Positions 1 through 9,830 of a stretch of DNA of 64,000 nucleotides are shown here, piece by piece. This stretch comes from Acidovorax sp. KKS102 (lineage in GTDB: Bacteria; Pseudomonadota; Gammaproteobacteria; Burkholderiales; Burkholderiaceae_C), in the NCBI RefSeq assembly GCF_000302535.1, contig NC_018708.1, forward strand, positions 3,224,001 through 3,288,000, written 5' to 3'. Positions within the stretch are counted from its first letter, which is position 1; the number at the start of each line of letters is the position of its first letter. The notes beneath the pieces are model-generated. The model was given only the letters and a program-made list of their open reading frames with translations, had not been told where the DNA came from and ran no database searches. Made by a program: the position numbers and the translations under genes.

Positions 1-87
1 GTCATTGCTCGAAAGGCCGAGCGGTTTGTCGAGCAGCAACACCCCATGCACAGGGCGCCGCTGCACCCTGGTGCGTGGCGCGTGCAT
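1..87 (-). CDS. truB: tRNA pseudouridine(55) synthase TruB, N-terminal fragment
   Basis: The first 29 codons are visible before the window edge; translation starts at the ATG at 87-85. After a short basic leader the protein reads GVLLLDKPLGLSSND, the N-terminal signature of TruB, which makes pseudouridine 55 in the T-loop of tRNAs. The catalytic Asp lies beyond the edge. The start codon is only 3 bp after the rbfA stop, so the two genes are probably translationally coupled at the end of the rimP-nusA-infB-rbfA-truB operon. Confidence 0.85.
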   Translation of the reverse strand, partial: MHAPRTRVQRRPVHGVLLLDKPLGLSSND

Positions 88-90
88 GGA

Positions 91-462
91 CTAGTCCTCC
101 TTCGCGCGCGAAGACACCGCCTTGGCAATCAAGGCGTTCATGTCGGCCGCACGCTCGGAGGTGCGGTCGAACACAAAATGCAGCGTAGGCACGGTGTGGA
201 TGTGCAAACGCTTGAACAAGCCGTTGCGCAGGAACCCGGCAGCCTGGTTGAGGGCTGCCTGGGTTTCCACCGGGTCGCCCGTCAGCAGGCTGAAGAACAC
301 CTTGGCATGGGCGTAGTCGGGAGTGACTTCCACGCCCTGCAGCGTCACCATGCCCACGCGCGGGTCTTTCAACTCGCGCGCGATCAGCTCCGTCAGATCG
401 CGCTGGATCTGGTCGGCCACCTTGAAGGCACGGTTGGGGGTGGATGATTTCTTCGCAGCCAT
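91..462 (-). CDS. rbfA: 30S ribosome-binding factor A
   Basis: This 123-residue protein matches the usual length of RbfA, a KH-like cold-shock factor that binds the 30S subunit and helps mature the 5' end of 16S rRNA. Characteristic stretches are RVADQI-like [11 protein letters not shown] near the N-terminus, [18 protein letters not shown] (residues about 32-49), and a final [11 protein letters not shown] segment. It begins 24 bp after infB and ends 3 bp before truB, the normal position of rbfA. The ATG at 462 is the only start that gives the conserved N-terminus. Confidence 0.95.
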   Translation of the reverse strand: MAAKKSSTPNRAFKVADQIQRDLTELIARELKDPRVGMVTLQGVEVTPDYAHAKVFFSLLTGDPVETQAALNQAAGFLRNGLFKRLHIHTVPTLHFVFDRTSERAADMNALIAKAVSSRAKED

Positions 463-486
463 GTTGTCGCTTGTATCCCGTTCGCC

Positions 487-3354
487 TTACAGCGTCCGCG
501 CGATTTCCTTGATCTCGAAGAACTCCAGCTGGTCGCCCTCTTTGATGTCGTTGTAGTTGCGCAGCTTGATACCGCACTCGAAGCCTTCCTTGACTTCCTT
601 GACATCGTCCTTGAGGCGGCGCACAGACTCGACTTCGCCGGTGTAGATGACCACGTTGTCGCGCAGCAGGCGGAACTTGCAGTTGCGCGTGACCTGGCCG
701 GAGGTGACGTACGAACCCGCCACCGTACCGATCTTGGAAGCCACGAACACCGTGCGGATCTCGGCGGTACCCAGGGCCTCTTCGCGCTGCTCGGGGGCCA
801 GCATGCCGGACATGGCGGCCTTCAACTCATCCACGGCGTCGTAAATGATGTTGTAGTAATGCAGGTTCACATCGCTCGACTCGGCCAGCTTGCGCGCACC
901 GGCATCGGCACGCACGTTGAAGCCGATCACGATGGCCTTGGAGGCAATCGCCAGATTCACGTCGGACTCGCTGATACCGCCCACGCCGGCATAGACCAGC
1001 TGCACGCGGATCTCGTCGGTGGACAGCTTGAGCAGCGAGGCTGCCAGTGCTTCCTGCGAGCCCTGCACGTCCGCCTTGATGATGATGGGCAGGGTCTGCA
1101 CCTCGCCCGCAGTCATCTCGTTGAACACGTTCTCCAGCTTGGCGGCCTGCTGCTTGGCCAGCTTGGTGTTGCGGAACTTGCCCGCGCGGTAGGTCGCGAT
1201 TTCGCGCGCACGGCGCTCGTCAGACAGCACCATGAACTCGTCACCGGCCTGCGGCACATCCGACAGACCCTGGATTTCCACCGGGATCGACGGACCAGCC
1301 GTCTTGGCGGGCTTGCCGTTTTCGTCCAGCATGGCGCGCACGCGGCCGGAGGTCTGGCCAGCCAGCACCACATCGCCCACCTTCAGCGTACCGGACTGCA
1401 CCAGCACCGTGGCCACCGGGCCGCGGCCCTTGTCCAGCTGGGCTTCGATCACCAGGCCCTTGGCCATGGCTTCGACCGGCGCCTTCAGTTCCAGCACTTC
1501 GGCCTGCAGCAGGACCTGCTCCAGCAGGTCGTCGATGCCCATGCCGGTCTTGGAAGACACGGCCACAAAGGGCGAATCGCCACCGTACTCTTCAGGCACC
1601 ACCTCTTCCACCACCAGCTCTTGCTTGACGCGGTCGGGGTTGGCATCGGGCTTGTCCGCCTTGGTGATGGCCACCACGATCGGCACCTTGGCCGCCTTGG
1701 CGTGCTTGATGGCTTCCTTGGTCTGGGGCATGACGCCGTCGTCGGCAGCCACCACCAGAATCACGATATCGGTCGCCTGGGCACCACGGGCACGCATGGC
1801 CGTGAAGGCCTCGTGACCGGGGGTATCGAGGAACGACACCATGCCGCGTGGCGTTTCCACGTGGTAGGCACCAATGTGCTGCGTGATGCCGCCGGCTTCG
1901 CCTGCAGCGACCTTGGCGCGGCGGATGTAGTCCAGCAACGAGGTCTTGCCATGGTCCACGTGGCCCATGACGGTAACGACCGGCGCGCGTGGCAGCAGCT
2001 CGGCGTCCTTTTGACCTGCATCGTCGTCGGTGAAGGCTTCTGGATCGTCCAGCGCCGCCACCACCGCCTTGTGGCCCATTTCTTCCACCACGATCATGGC
2101 GGTGTCCTGGTCCAACGGCTGGTTGATGGTGACCATCTGGCCCATCTTCATCAAGGCCTTGATGACTTCAGAAGCCTTGATCGACATCTTGTGTGCCAGC
2201 TCTGCCACCGTGATGGTTTCAGGCACATGCACTTCAATGATGCGGGCTTCTGCCGGGGCTGCGTTCTGGTGGTCATCGCGCTGGTCGCGGTTGTCACCAC
2301 GACGGCCACGGGGGCCACCACGCCAGTTGTTACGGCCCACACCACCGCTGCTGTCGCCGCGGGTCTTGATTTCTTTCTTCTTGGCCGTGTCGTTGGCCCA
2401 GCTGGACGACAGCTTGGCCGACTTGACTTCCTTGCCAGCGCCGGGAGCGCCTGCAGTGGCAGGGGCAGCCGCCGCCGTACGCGCACCACCGGTACCAACG
2501 GCGGGCTTGTGCAGCGTGCCCTTCTTGGCGTCGCCCACGACAGCAGGCTTGGCCGCTGGCTTGGGTTCCTCGGGCTTCTTGGCCACCATGACCGCCTTCT
2601 TGGGCGTGGCCATCATGGCGCGAATGGCTTCTGCCTCGGCCAGGGCCTTGCGGCGGCGCTCTTCCAGATCGCGGGCACGGGCAGACTCTTCGTCCGCGCG
2701 GGCCTTGGCTTCTGCCTGGGCCTTTTCGCGGGCTTCCGTCTGGGCGGCGGCGCGCGCAGCAGCTTCGGCCGCCTGCTCACGCGTGGCTTCCTGCTTCACA
2801 GCCGAGGCCTGGGCCTTCTTTTCAGCTTCCTGGGCGGCGTAGGCGGCAGCGCGCTCTTCGGCTTCGCGCTCGCGCTTCTCGCGGGCTTCACGCTCTGCAC
2901 GCTTCTCGGCCAACTCCGCTTCCTGGCGACGGATCAGCTCGGCCTGGCGGCGGGCTTCTTCCTCGCGGCGGGAGAGTTCGAGGTCTTCGCTCGACACGGC
3001 GGGCTCTTCCACCGCAGCCGCTGCTTGGGACTCGGCCGTGGCCTCTGCGCCTTCGTCGCGCTGGATGAACGTGCGCTTCTTGCGCACTTCCACCTGGATG
3101 GTGCGGGCCTTGCCCGTTGCATCGGCCTGCTTGATCTCGCTGGTGGACTTTTTGACCAGTGTGATCTTCTTGCGGTCGGCCGAAGCCGTGCCATGGCTGG
3201 CCTGCAGGTAAGCCAGCAGCTTTTGCTTGTCCGACTCGGTCAATGCGTCGGAGGGGGCAGCCTTGCCCACGCCCGCAGCCTTGAGCTGGTCGAGCAGGGT
3301 TTCAGGCGATTTTTTGAGTTCGGTGGCGAACTCGGCGACAGTGTTACTGGACAT
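487..3354 (-). CDS. infB: Translation initiation factor IF-2
   Basis: A 955-residue GTPase that brings fMet-tRNA to the 30S subunit and promotes subunit joining. An IF2_N module opens the protein ([15 protein letters not shown]). A long charged Ala/Glu/Arg-rich linker of low complexity follows (about residues 110-240), then Gly/Arg-rich sequence and a second IF2_N-like module ([18 protein letters not shown]). The G domain begins near residue 455: G1 is GHVDHGKT (about 461), G3 DTPGHEAF, and the G4 position reads TKAD rather than the common NKID/NKVD form. The C-terminal domains end in [11 protein letters not shown]. It lies 24 bp after nusA and 24 bp before rbfA in one operon. The long betaproteobacterial linker explains the length. 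Confidence 0.98.
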   Translation of the reverse strand: MSSNTVAEFATELKKSPETLLDQLKAAGVGKAAPSDALTESDKQKLLAYLQASHGTASADRKKITLVKKSTSEIKQADATGKARTIQVEVRKKRTFIQRDEGAEATAESQAAAAVEEPAVSSEDLELSRREEEARRQAELIRRQEAELAEKRAEREAREKREREAEERAAAYAAQEAEKKAQASAVKQEATREQAAEAAARAAAQTEAREKAQAEAKARADEESARARDLEERRRKALAEAEAIRAMMATPKKAVMVAKKPEEPKPAAKPAVVGDAKKGTLHKPAVGTGGARTAAAAPATAGAPGAGKEVKSAKLSSSWANDTAKKKEIKTRGDSSGGVGRNNWRGGPRGRRGDNRDQRDDHQNAAPAEARIIEVHVPETITVAELAHKMSIKASEVIKALMKMGQMVTINQPLDQDTAMIVVEEMGHKAVVAALDDPEAFTDDDAGQKDAELLPRAPVVTVMGHVDHGKTSLLDYIRRAKVAAGEAGGITQHIGAYHVETPRGMVSFLDTPGHEAFTAMRARGAQATDIVILVVAADDGVMPQTKEAIKHAKAAKVPIVVAITKADKPDANPDRVKQELVVEEVVPEEYGGDSPFVAVSSKTGMGIDDLLEQVLLQAEVLELKAPVEAMAKGLVIEAQLDKGRGPVATVLVQSGTLKVGDVVLAGQTSGRVRAMLDENGKPAKTAGPSIPVEIQGLSDVPQAGDEFMVLSDERRAREIATYRAGKFRNTKLAKQQAAKLENVFNEMTAGEVQTLPIIIKADVQGSQEALAASLLKLSTDEIRVQLVYAGVGGISESDVNLAIASKAIVIGFNVRADAGARKLAESSDVNLHYYNIIYDAVDELKAAMSGMLAPEQREEALGTAEIRTVFVASKIGTVAGSYVTSGQVTRNCKFRLLRDNVVIYTGEVESVRRLKDDVKEVKEGFECGIKLRNYNDIKEGDQLEFFEIKEIARTL

Positions 3355-3378
3355 ATGTGGTTCGTGCCTCCCTGACCT

Positions 3379-4863
3379 TTACTCTTGCCCCGCGAACCAG
3401 TGTTCGCGCGCCTTCATGATCAAGGCTTTGGCTTCTTCTGCAGACTGTCCGGTCAGGTCGGTCAGTTCATCAATGGCCAGGTCGGCCAGGTCGTCACGTG
3501 TGTGCACACCACCCTCAGCCAACTTGGCAATGAGCTCGGGGGTGAGGCCTTCGAGATCGCGCAGGTCCTGGGAGACCTCTTCCACGCTTTCCTCACGGGC
3601 GATTTCCATGGTGAGCAGCGCATCCTTGGCGCGGGCGCGCAACTCGTTCACGGTGTCTTCGTCGAAGCTTTCGATCTCCAGCATTTCCTGCAGCGGCACA
3701 TAGGCCACTTCTTCCAGGCTGTTGAAGCCTTCGGAGATCAGGATGTCGGCGATTTCCTCGTCCACATCCAGCTTTTCCATGAACAGCTTGCGGGCCGTGT
3801 CGGTCTCGTTGGCCTGCTTTTGCGCGCTTTCGGCGGCGTCCATGATGTTGATCTTCCAGCCGGTCAGGTCGGACGCCAGGCGCACGTTCTGACCACCACG
3901 GCCGATGGCGATGGCGAGGTTTTCCTCGTCCACGACCACGTCCATGGCATGCTTTTCTTCATCGACCACGATGGAGGACACATTGGCCGGGGCCAGTGCG
4001 CCAATCACAAACTGTGCCGGGTCTTCAGACCACAGCACGATGTCCACGCGCTCGCCAGCGAGTTCGTTGGTCACCGCATTCACGCGGGTGCCGCGCACGC
4101 CGACGCAGGTGCCGATGGGGTCCACACGCTTGTCGTGGCTCAGCACGGCGATCTTGGCACGCGAGCCGGGGTCACGGGCGCAGGACTTGATCTCCAGCAG
4201 GCCTTGCTCGATCTCGGGCACTTCATTGCGGAAGAGTTCGATCATGAACTCGGGTGCCGAGCGCGACAGGATGATGGGCGCGCCACGCAGGGTCAGATCC
4301 ACTTCCATGATCATGGCCCGTACGCGGTCGCCGCTGCGCAGGTTTTCCTTGGGGATCATTTCGCTGCGGCGCAGGCGACCTTCCACGCGGCCGGATTCGA
4401 CAATGATGTCGCCCTTGTCCATGCGCTTGACGGTGCCGGTGAAGATCTTTTCGCCGCGCGACATGAAGTCGTTCAGCAGCATCTCGCGCTCTGCGTCGCG
4501 GATCTTCTGCAGGATGACCTGCTTGGCAGCCATGGCACCGATGCGGCCGATGGGCACGGACTCGACGCCCTCTTCGATGTATTCACCCACCTCGATGTCC
4601 GGGATGCGCTCTTTGGCATCCATCAGCAGCTCTTCGGCTTCGGGGTTCTGCAGACCGGCGTCGTCGGGCACCACCAGCCAGCGGCGGAAAGTCTCGTAAT
4701 TGCCGCTGTCGCGATCAATCGACACGCGAATGTCCACCTCGCCCTGGTACAGCTTCTTGGTAGCCTGGGCCAGGGCCGACTCCACGGCGCCCAAGACCAC
4801 ATCACGCTCCACGTTCTTCTCGCGCGAAATGGCCTCAACCAACATCAACAATTCGCGATTCAT
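3379..4863 (-). CDS. nusA: Transcription termination/antitermination protein NusA
   Basis: A 494-residue RNA polymerase-binding factor that acts in pausing, intrinsic termination and rRNA antitermination. Visible in order: the N-terminal RNAP-binding domain (starting [17 protein letters not shown]), an S1 domain ([17 protein letters not shown], about residues 133-200), KH1 with [16 protein letters not shown]2 with [13 protein letters not shown], and two acidic helix-hairpin-helix repeats at the C-terminus ([29 protein letters not shown]) as in proteobacterial NusA. It lies between rimP (80 bp gap) and infB (24 bp gap), the standard order. Confidence 0.98.
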   Translation of the reverse strand: MNRELLMLVEAISREKNVERDVVLGAVESALAQATKKLYQGEVDIRVSIDRDSGNYETFRRWLVVPDDAGLQNPEAEELLMDAKERIPDIEVGEYIEEGVESVPIGRIGAMAAKQVILQKIRDAEREMLLNDFMSRGEKIFTGTVKRMDKGDIIVESGRVEGRLRRSEMIPKENLRSGDRVRAMIMEVDLTLRGAPIILSRSAPEFMIELFRNEVPEIEQGLLEIKSCARDPGSRAKIAVLSHDKRVDPIGTCVGVRGTRVNAVTNELAGERVDIVLWSEDPAQFVIGALAPANVSSIVVDEEKHAMDVVVDEENLAIAIGRGGQNVRLASDLTGWKINIMDAAESAQKQANETDTARKLFMEKLDVDEEIADILISEGFNSLEEVAYVPLQEMLEIESFDEDTVNELRARAKDALLTMEIAREESVEEVSQDLRDLEGLTPELIAKLAEGGVHTRDDLADLAIDELTDLTGQSAEEAKALIMKAREHWFAGQE

Positions 4864-4943
4864 GCGACGACTCTCCTATTTCAATCACCCGAGGGCGGGG
4901 GCTGCGCGCTGCGACCACCCACCCCACAATTTTCTGCAGCAAA

Positions 4944-5540
4944 TCAGGCAGGTGCTGCCCCGGCCTTGCCTGCACGCCCCTTGAAGTCCACGATGGGCGC
5001 CAGACGCACATCCCGGCACTCGTCCAAGGTGAAGCCCATGGCCTGCAAAGGGGCGGGCACGCGTTTCTTGCTGACTCTTTGACCTGGCTTGACCGGCGGC
5101 TCGTCGCTCCAGACGATCTGCCAGCCACCAGCCTCGGCCCGCTCCAGCGTGCCGCGAAATTTCTTGCGGGTGGCATTGACTTGCCCTCCCGCTGCTGCGG
5201 CGCCAATGGGCGCCTTCAGGGTGATGTCGATGACCGAACCTTCGAAGCGCACGAAGTCTTGCTCGTGGCGCAGGGGCCGGTCGATACCGGGGGATGACAC
5301 TTCGAGGCGCTTGTACTCGACGCCATCGACCTCCAGCGCAAACTGCAGCTGGCGGGTGACCTTCTCGCAATCCTCGACCGTCACGAACTGCTCGATCACG
5401 GGCTGGGGGGCATCAGCGGCTGGCTGCCCCCAGGGCAAGTCGATGGTGACGCGCAACAGGCCGCCGGCAGAGCGCTCGATCTCCACCAGGTCATATCCCA
5501 GTCCCGTCACAATTTGTTCAACGACTTGCTGTAGTGCCAC
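4944..5540 (-). CDS. rimP: Ribosome maturation factor RimP
   Basis: A 198-residue protein needed for 30S maturation and first gene of the rimP-nusA-infB-rbfA-truB operon. Recognisable parts are the N-terminal domain (GLGYDLVEIERSAGGLLRVTID), the motif DCEKVTRQL and the highly conserved VSSPGIDRPLRHEQDFVRFEG. The C-terminal SH3-like domain follows, with betaproteobacterial insertions that make it longer than the roughly 150-residue E. coli protein. The ATG at 5540 gives the conserved start. The operon promoter must lie in the 5541-5630 leader; I could not pick out a convincing -35/-10 pair. Confidence 0.95.
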   Translation of the reverse strand: MALQQVVEQIVTGLGYDLVEIERSAGGLLRVTIDLPWGQPAADAPQPVIEQFVTVEDCEKVTRQLQFALEVDGVEYKRLEVSSPGIDRPLRHEQDFVRFEGSVIDITLKAPIGAAAAGGQVNATRKKFRGTLERAEAGGWQIVWSDEPPVKPGQRVSKKRVPAPLQAMGFTLDECRDVRLAPIVDFKGRAGKAGAAPA

Positions 5541-5630
5541 GTGCTCAGTTCAATCCCGGAAAAACAAAAAACCCGATAACCCCCGGAGACTCTTCCCCGA
5601 CAGCTTCGAGCTCCAAAAGCGTTCGACCAA

Positions 5631-5660
5631 AAAAAACGGGCGGTTGGTACCCGCCCGTTT
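5631..5660 (-). terminator. Intrinsic terminator after the SNF2 helicase gene
   Basis: Read on the minus strand, the arm AAACGGGCGG pairs with CCGCCCGTTT across a short loop and is followed by a run of eight T. It lies about 155 bp downstream of the SNF2 helicase stop and upstream of rimP, so it probably insulates the rimP operon from read-through. Confidence 0.8.
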
Positions 5661-5790
5661 GGTCGTGAGAGTCGTATTGTAGCGTGCAAACTGTTGATTT
5701 GCAAAGGCACGGGTTCGGAAAACTGTTGTCAACCGGCCCCAGCCAGTGTTCATGCGGCCTGCGGGGCCGCAGCGCACCAAATCAGCGTCT

Positions 5791-5821
5791 TGCGCTTGTC
5801 CCACATGCGCTACCAGCTATG
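5791..5821 (-). repeat. 31-bp dispersed repeat, copy 1
   Basis: On the minus strand this reads CATAGCT-N6-GCATG-N6-AAGCGCA, fitting the family consensus GATAGCT-N6-GCATA-N6-TAGCGCT at fixed 31-bp length. It overlaps the 3' end of the SNF2 helicase gene, and the TAG stop of that gene (5817-5819) lies inside the repeat. Confidence 0.65.
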
Positions 5822-8800
5822 ACACTGATAGCGGCTGCAACAACTCTGCCAGATCGGTTTCGGTGAAGAGCGGCTCCTTGCGGGCGGCCGCGCCGCTGTA
5901 CAGGCTGTCTGCCAGCTCGGCCTTGCGCTCCTGCAGCGCCAGGATTTTCTCTTCAATCGTGCCCTGCGCCACCAGCTTGATCACCCACAGGCTTTGCGTC
6001 TGGCCGATGCGGTGGGCGCGATCGGTGGCCTGGTCCTCTACTGCCGGATTCCACCAGGGATCGAAATGGATTACGGTGTCGGCCTGCGGCAGGTTCAGCC
6101 CCACCCCGCCCGCCTTGAGGCTGATGAGAAACAGGGGCACCTGCCCGCTGGTGAACTGCTCGATGATCGCGTCGCGCTTGACACTCTGCCCCGTGAGCTT
6201 GACCCAAGGCAGGTTGCGCGCCTTCAGCTCGGCCTCGATCAGGGTGAGCATGCTGGTGAACTGCGAGAACACCAAAACGCGCCGCCCCTCGGCCAACATT
6301 TCAGGCAGCAGTGCCATCAAGTGGTCGAGCTTGGCCGACGTCTTGACCTTGGCAGCAGCCTCTAGCGGCACAAGCTGCGGGTGGCAGCACACCTGCCGCA
6401 GCTTGAGCAGTGCGTCCAGGATCGCGATCTGCGATTGCGCCAGCCCCTTGGACTGCAGCGCCTCGCGCACGGTCTTTTCCATGCCCAGGCGGATGGTTTC
6501 GTACAGATCGGCCTGCGCGCCCTTCAGCTCCACGGGCATGACCGATTCCACCTTGGGCGGCAGCTCACCCGCCACCAGGGCCTTGGTCCGCCGCAGCATG
6601 AAGGGCGTGATGCGCGCCCGCAGTTGCGCCATGCGCGCGCTGTCGCCTTGCTTTTCGATGGGTGTGCGAAACACTTCCTTGAAGCGCGTCGCGCCGCCCA
6701 AAAAACCCGGCATCAAGAAGTGGAACAGGCTCCAGATCTCGCCCAGGTGGTTTTCCATGGGCGTGCCCGACAGGCACAGCCGGTGGCGCGCCTGCAGCTC
6801 GCCCACGACCTGCGCGGCCTGGCTGCTGGCGTTCTTGATGTTCTGGGCCTCGTCCAGCACCACCAGGTGCCAATGGTGTGCCAGCCAGCGTTCGCGGTCG
6901 CGTTGCAGCAGGGAATACGGGGCGATGACCAGGTCGTGCAAGGTGACTTCATCGGCCACTTCGTGCCGACCCGCGCCATGCAGCACCAGGCACCGCAGGC
7001 CCGGGCAAAAGCGGGCGGCCTCACGCTGCCAGTTGCCCATCAGGCTCACAGGGGCGATCACCAGGGCGGGGGCAGTCAGCCGCCCCGCGTCTTTTTCGAC
7101 CTGGATGTGCGCCAAGGTCTGCAGCGTCTTGCCCAGGCCCATGTCGTCGGCCAGCACACCGGCCAGGTCGTGGGCCCGCAAAAACTGCAGCCAGTTCAGC
7201 CCTTGCTGCTGGTACGGGCGCAGCGTGGCGCGCACGCTGGCGGGCAGCGGCACCTCGGGCAAGGCGCTGGCGCCACGCAGCTGGGCCACCATGTCGTGCA
7301 AGGCAGCGGCGCCCCGCCACACCGCGCCCTCGCCCAGCGCAGCGCTGGTGCGCAGGGCATCCAGGCGCGAGAGCTTCAGGCTGTCGGCGTTGAAGTCGCG
7401 CGCTCGGTCGCCCGCCAGATCCAGCAGCGCGGCCATCCAGGGCCGCAGGGTATCTGTCGGCAGGCGCACAAACCCGGCACCGGTCAACGAGGGCATGTAG
7501 ACATGTCCCGGCAGCTGGGGCAAGCCCGTCGCAGGGTCCAGCGGCTGCGCCGCTGCGGCGGCAATCAGATCGGGCAGCCAGGGCAGGATGTTGTGGCGCA
7601 CACCATTGATCTCCATGCCCAGCGACAGCGCAAACCAGGGCGATGTGGTCGCGTCATCCCCCTCAGGCTGCAGCACCACATCCAGCCGGTCGGCGTGCTG
7701 CACCCAGCCCTGCAGCGCCGCGTCCAGCGTGACATCAAAACCCGCGTCGCGCAGCCCTGCAAAGCCGTTGTCTGCCCAATGCATCCAGTCATCCTGCGCA
7801 CGCTCGCCAGGGATGCCGAACAGGCCGTCGTCGGTGGCCAGGAGACCCAGACCTTCCAGACGCTCGACAGCATGGCGCTCAGCCACCGCATCGCGCTGCA
7901 GCAGCACCTCGCCGCCGTCGGCACCGGGCACCAGCACCGCGAGCTCCTGCCCTGCCCACCAGCCCACATGGCCCTGGTAGTCAAAACGCAAGTGCGCGGT
8001 GATGAGCCCCATTTCTGCCACCCTGTCGGCAGGCGACGGGGCCAAATGCAAGCGCGCCACGGGTTTTACCCCCCGCACCAGCGTGAGCGGACCCAGCGCC
8101 GGAGGCAAGGGCAACACGCCGCCAATGCGGCGCACCACCTCGGCATGGTGCTTTTGCAGGGCGGCGGCAGCAAGCGCGGGCGCCTTGAGCAGCATGGCCA
8201 CCTGCGCAGGGCTCAGGCCCTCGGCGTGCACCGGGCCGCAAACGCCCTGGACGGCGTCCAGGTACAGCGGCGGGTGGTTGTCGCACAGCATGGCGGTGTC
8301 GCCCGGCAGCCGTGCCTGTAGCCCCCAGACAGCCTCGCCGCCTTGCGCAGGCGTAGACGTCTGCCATGCCCACGTGATCGGCAACGGGTCGCCCCATCGC
8401 AAAGGCGCGCCCACAGTGGACCCACCCGCATCCACAAACAGGCGGCCCGTGGCCGCTGCCTGCTCCAGCGCCAGCAGGCCCACCGCGCCCTCCAGCACCC
8501 CGATGGGCGCGACGCTATAGGCCGAGTAGTAGCCCACGCTGCGCGGCATGGCGCGCAGCAGCTGCAGCACCTGGCGGTCGGCATCGCTGGCGCGGTCGTA
8601 CACGGCCTGGCCAGGTGCCGGCTGGGTGCGGATCTGCTGCGGCTTGGCCCAGCCGCCCGTGAGCTTGGGGTACGACACCACGGCCTCCAGCTGCAGCTGC
8701 GGCACGCTGGTGCGCGCCCGCCCTACGGTGGAGACCAGATAGAGATAACACTCGGGCCGCCCGGGCCGTGCAACCGGGTCTTGCGGCACCGCAACGCCCA

Positions 8801-9245
8801 GGGCGCGGTCCCACTCCTGCAGCCAGTGCAGCAAGCGGGCCTCGGCCTCGGCGCGGGCCAGGGCCTCTTTGCGCTCCTGCATGGCCTTGAGCGCATCGGC
8901 AGCGCGTGTAGACGACGGGCCTTGCGCCGGATCACGGTGCGCGGCCTCCAGGGTCAGGGCCACGGCGTGTTTGCAGTCCGCCCCCACGGGACAACTGCAA
9001 TCGCCCGACCATTGCTTGACCTGGCCGTTGGGCGCAAGCACTAGTTGCACAGACACCTCATACGGGTGGGGCAAGCTGCCCTGCACTTCCCCCGCCAGGG
9101 CCCAGCGCCCCTCGGCTGGCTGCCGAATACCCACGCGCACCACGTCGGCCTGGCGGTACAGCTCCATGCCCCGCTCCCACGCGCCCTTGTCGCACTGGGC
9201 CTGCAGTGAATTGAGCGGGAACCAGGGTGGGCGGGGTGTGGACAC
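5817..9245 (-). CDS. SWIM zinc-finger SNF2-family DEAD/DEAH-box helicase
   Basis: A 1142-residue SF2 ATPase. Near residue 80 the pattern C-x-C...C-x-H (CSCPVGADCKHAV) is a SWIM zinc finger. A long poorly conserved region follows. The SNF2 core then shows motif I DDMGLGKT (about 698), motif II LDEAQNIKN (about 796), LSGTPMENHLGEIWSLFHF, and the C-terminal lobe with VLVFSQFTSML and motif VI QATDRAHRIGQTQ (about 1072). All catalytic motifs are present, so it is probably active as a dsDNA translocase (HepA/RapA-like superfamily); its biological role is not evident. It is single-gene, convergent with nothing, and followed by a good terminator. The stop codon is supplied by a 31-bp repeat. Confidence 0.93.
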   Translation of the reverse strand: MSTPRPPWFPLNSLQAQCDKGAWERGMELYRQADVVRVGIRQPAEGRWALAGEVQGSLPHPYEVSVQLVLAPNGQVKQWSGDCSCPVGADCKHAVALTLEAAHRDPAQGPSSTRAADALKAMQERKEALARAEAEARLLHWLQEWDRALGVAVPQDPVARPGRPECYLYLVSTVGRARTSVPQLQLEAVVSYPKLTGGWAKPQQIRTQPAPGQAVYDRASDADRQVLQLLRAMPRSVGYYSAYSVAPIGVLEGAVGLLALEQAAATGRLFVDAGGSTVGAPLRWGDPLPITWAWQTSTPAQGGEAVWGLQARLPGDTAMLCDNHPPLYLDAVQGVCGPVHAEGLSPAQVAMLLKAPALAAAALQKHHAEVVRRIGGVLPLPPALGPLTLVRGVKPVARLHLAPSPADRVAEMGLITAHLRFDYQGHVGWWAGQELAVLVPGADGGEVLLQRDAVAERHAVERLEGLGLLATDDGLFGIPGERAQDDWMHWADNGFAGLRDAGFDVTLDAALQGWVQHADRLDVVLQPEGDDATTSPWFALSLGMEINGVRHNILPWLPDLIAAAAAQPLDPATGLPQLPGHVYMPSLTGAGFVRLPTDTLRPWMAALLDLAGDRARDFNADSLKLSRLDALRTSAALGEGAVWRGAAALHDMVAQLRGASALPEVPLPASVRATLRPYQQQGLNWLQFLRAHDLAGVLADDMGLGKTLQTLAHIQVEKDAGRLTAPALVIAPVSLMGNWQREAARFCPGLRCLVLHGAGRHEVADEVTLHDLVIAPYSLLQRDRERWLAHHWHLVVLDEAQNIKNASSQAAQVVGELQARHRLCLSGTPMENHLGEIWSLFHFLMPGFLGGATRFKEVFRTPIEKQGDSARMAQLRARITPFMLRRTKALVAGELPPKVESVMPVELKGAQADLYETIRLGMEKTVREALQSKGLAQSQIAILDALLKLRQVCCHPQLVPLEAAAKVKTSAKLDHLMALLPEMLAEGRRVLVFSQFTSMLTLIEAELKARNLPWVKLTGQSVKRDAIIEQFTSGQVPLFLISLKAGGVGLNLPQADTVIHFDPWWNPAVEDQATDRAHRIGQTQSLWVIKLVAQGTIEEKILALQERKAELADSLYSGAAARKEPLFTETDLAELLQPLSVS

Positions 9246-9269
9246 GGATTTCGAGCAAAAAGTGGCTGT

Positions 9270-9300
9270 AGCGCTAATGAATCATGCGCTATCAGCTATC
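9270..9300 (-). repeat. 31-bp dispersed repeat, copy 2
   Basis: Minus-strand reading GATAGCT-N6-GCATG-N6-TAGCGCT, a near-perfect consensus copy. It lies in the 123-bp gap between the SNF2 helicase start and the end of the thioredoxin-like gene. Confidence 0.75.
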
Positions 9301-9368
9301 AAATAAAGAGCATTCAGACAATGAGCGGAGTTACGGCAACGACCGCTACCAGGCCGCAAGACCGCCCA

Positions 9369-9773
9369 CTAGCCGCCGCGCGCAGCACGCACCCGGTCAA
9401 AAACGCCCTGGGCGTCGCCCCCCACCCCAGCCCCCCCGGGCGCCGCCCCCTGCAGGCTGGTCAACAACCGTGTCAGCACCGGCGCCTGCGGCAACAGCGG
9501 CCCCAGGAACAGGGCCCGCTCGCCGTCGGCAATCAGCAGGGTGGGAAAGGTTTCCACGTCCAGGTCCCCGACCAGATCGGACTCGTCTTCAATGTCCACC
9601 CATTCAAACCGCACGTCCGGGTGCGCACGGGCCAATTCGTCGAACAAGGGGCGGTAGATGCCGCAGGTGCCGCACCACGCTGCGCACAGGCACACGGCCC
9701 ACCAGCCGCTGGGCGTGGCGCCCCCCGGGCTCGTGGGGGTGGGTTCGGGCAGTGCGGCGGGACTGGACATCAA
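9369..9773 (-). CDS. Thioredoxin-family protein
   Basis: A 134-residue thioredoxin fold. The active site is AAWCGTCGIY (W-C-x-x-C with GT between the cysteines, unlike the GP of housekeeping thioredoxin), followed by the strand FEWVDIEDE and the cis-Pro loop ETFPTLLIAD. No signal peptide is visible, so it is probably cytoplasmic. It follows the triheme cytochrome gene by 57 bp on the same strand. The neighbourhood suggests redox maintenance or cytochrome-related thiol chemistry, but this is inference. A Gly/Ala-rich C-terminal tail follows the fold. Confidence 0.85.
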   Translation of the reverse strand: MMSSPAALPEPTPTSPGGATPSGWWAVCLCAAWCGTCGIYRPLFDELARAHPDVRFEWVDIEDESDLVGDLDVETFPTLLIADGERALFLGPLLPQAPVLTRLLTSLQGAAPGGAGVGGDAQGVFDRVRAARGG

Positions 9774-9830
9774 AAAGGCTCCTGGAGGGCCGCGCTGCGG
9801 GGCGGCGGGCGCTGGCCCCGGGGCCTGGCG

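Noticed and set aside
859-3375. 838-codon open frame on the plus strand opposite infB
   Set aside because: Low-complexity His/Gly/Leu/Arg composition typical of the antisense of a GC-rich gene; no domains and full overlap with infB.
5746-7500. Long plus-strand frame opposite the SNF2 helicase
   Set aside because: Ser/Arg/Cys-rich shadow of the helicase coding frame, no start signal.
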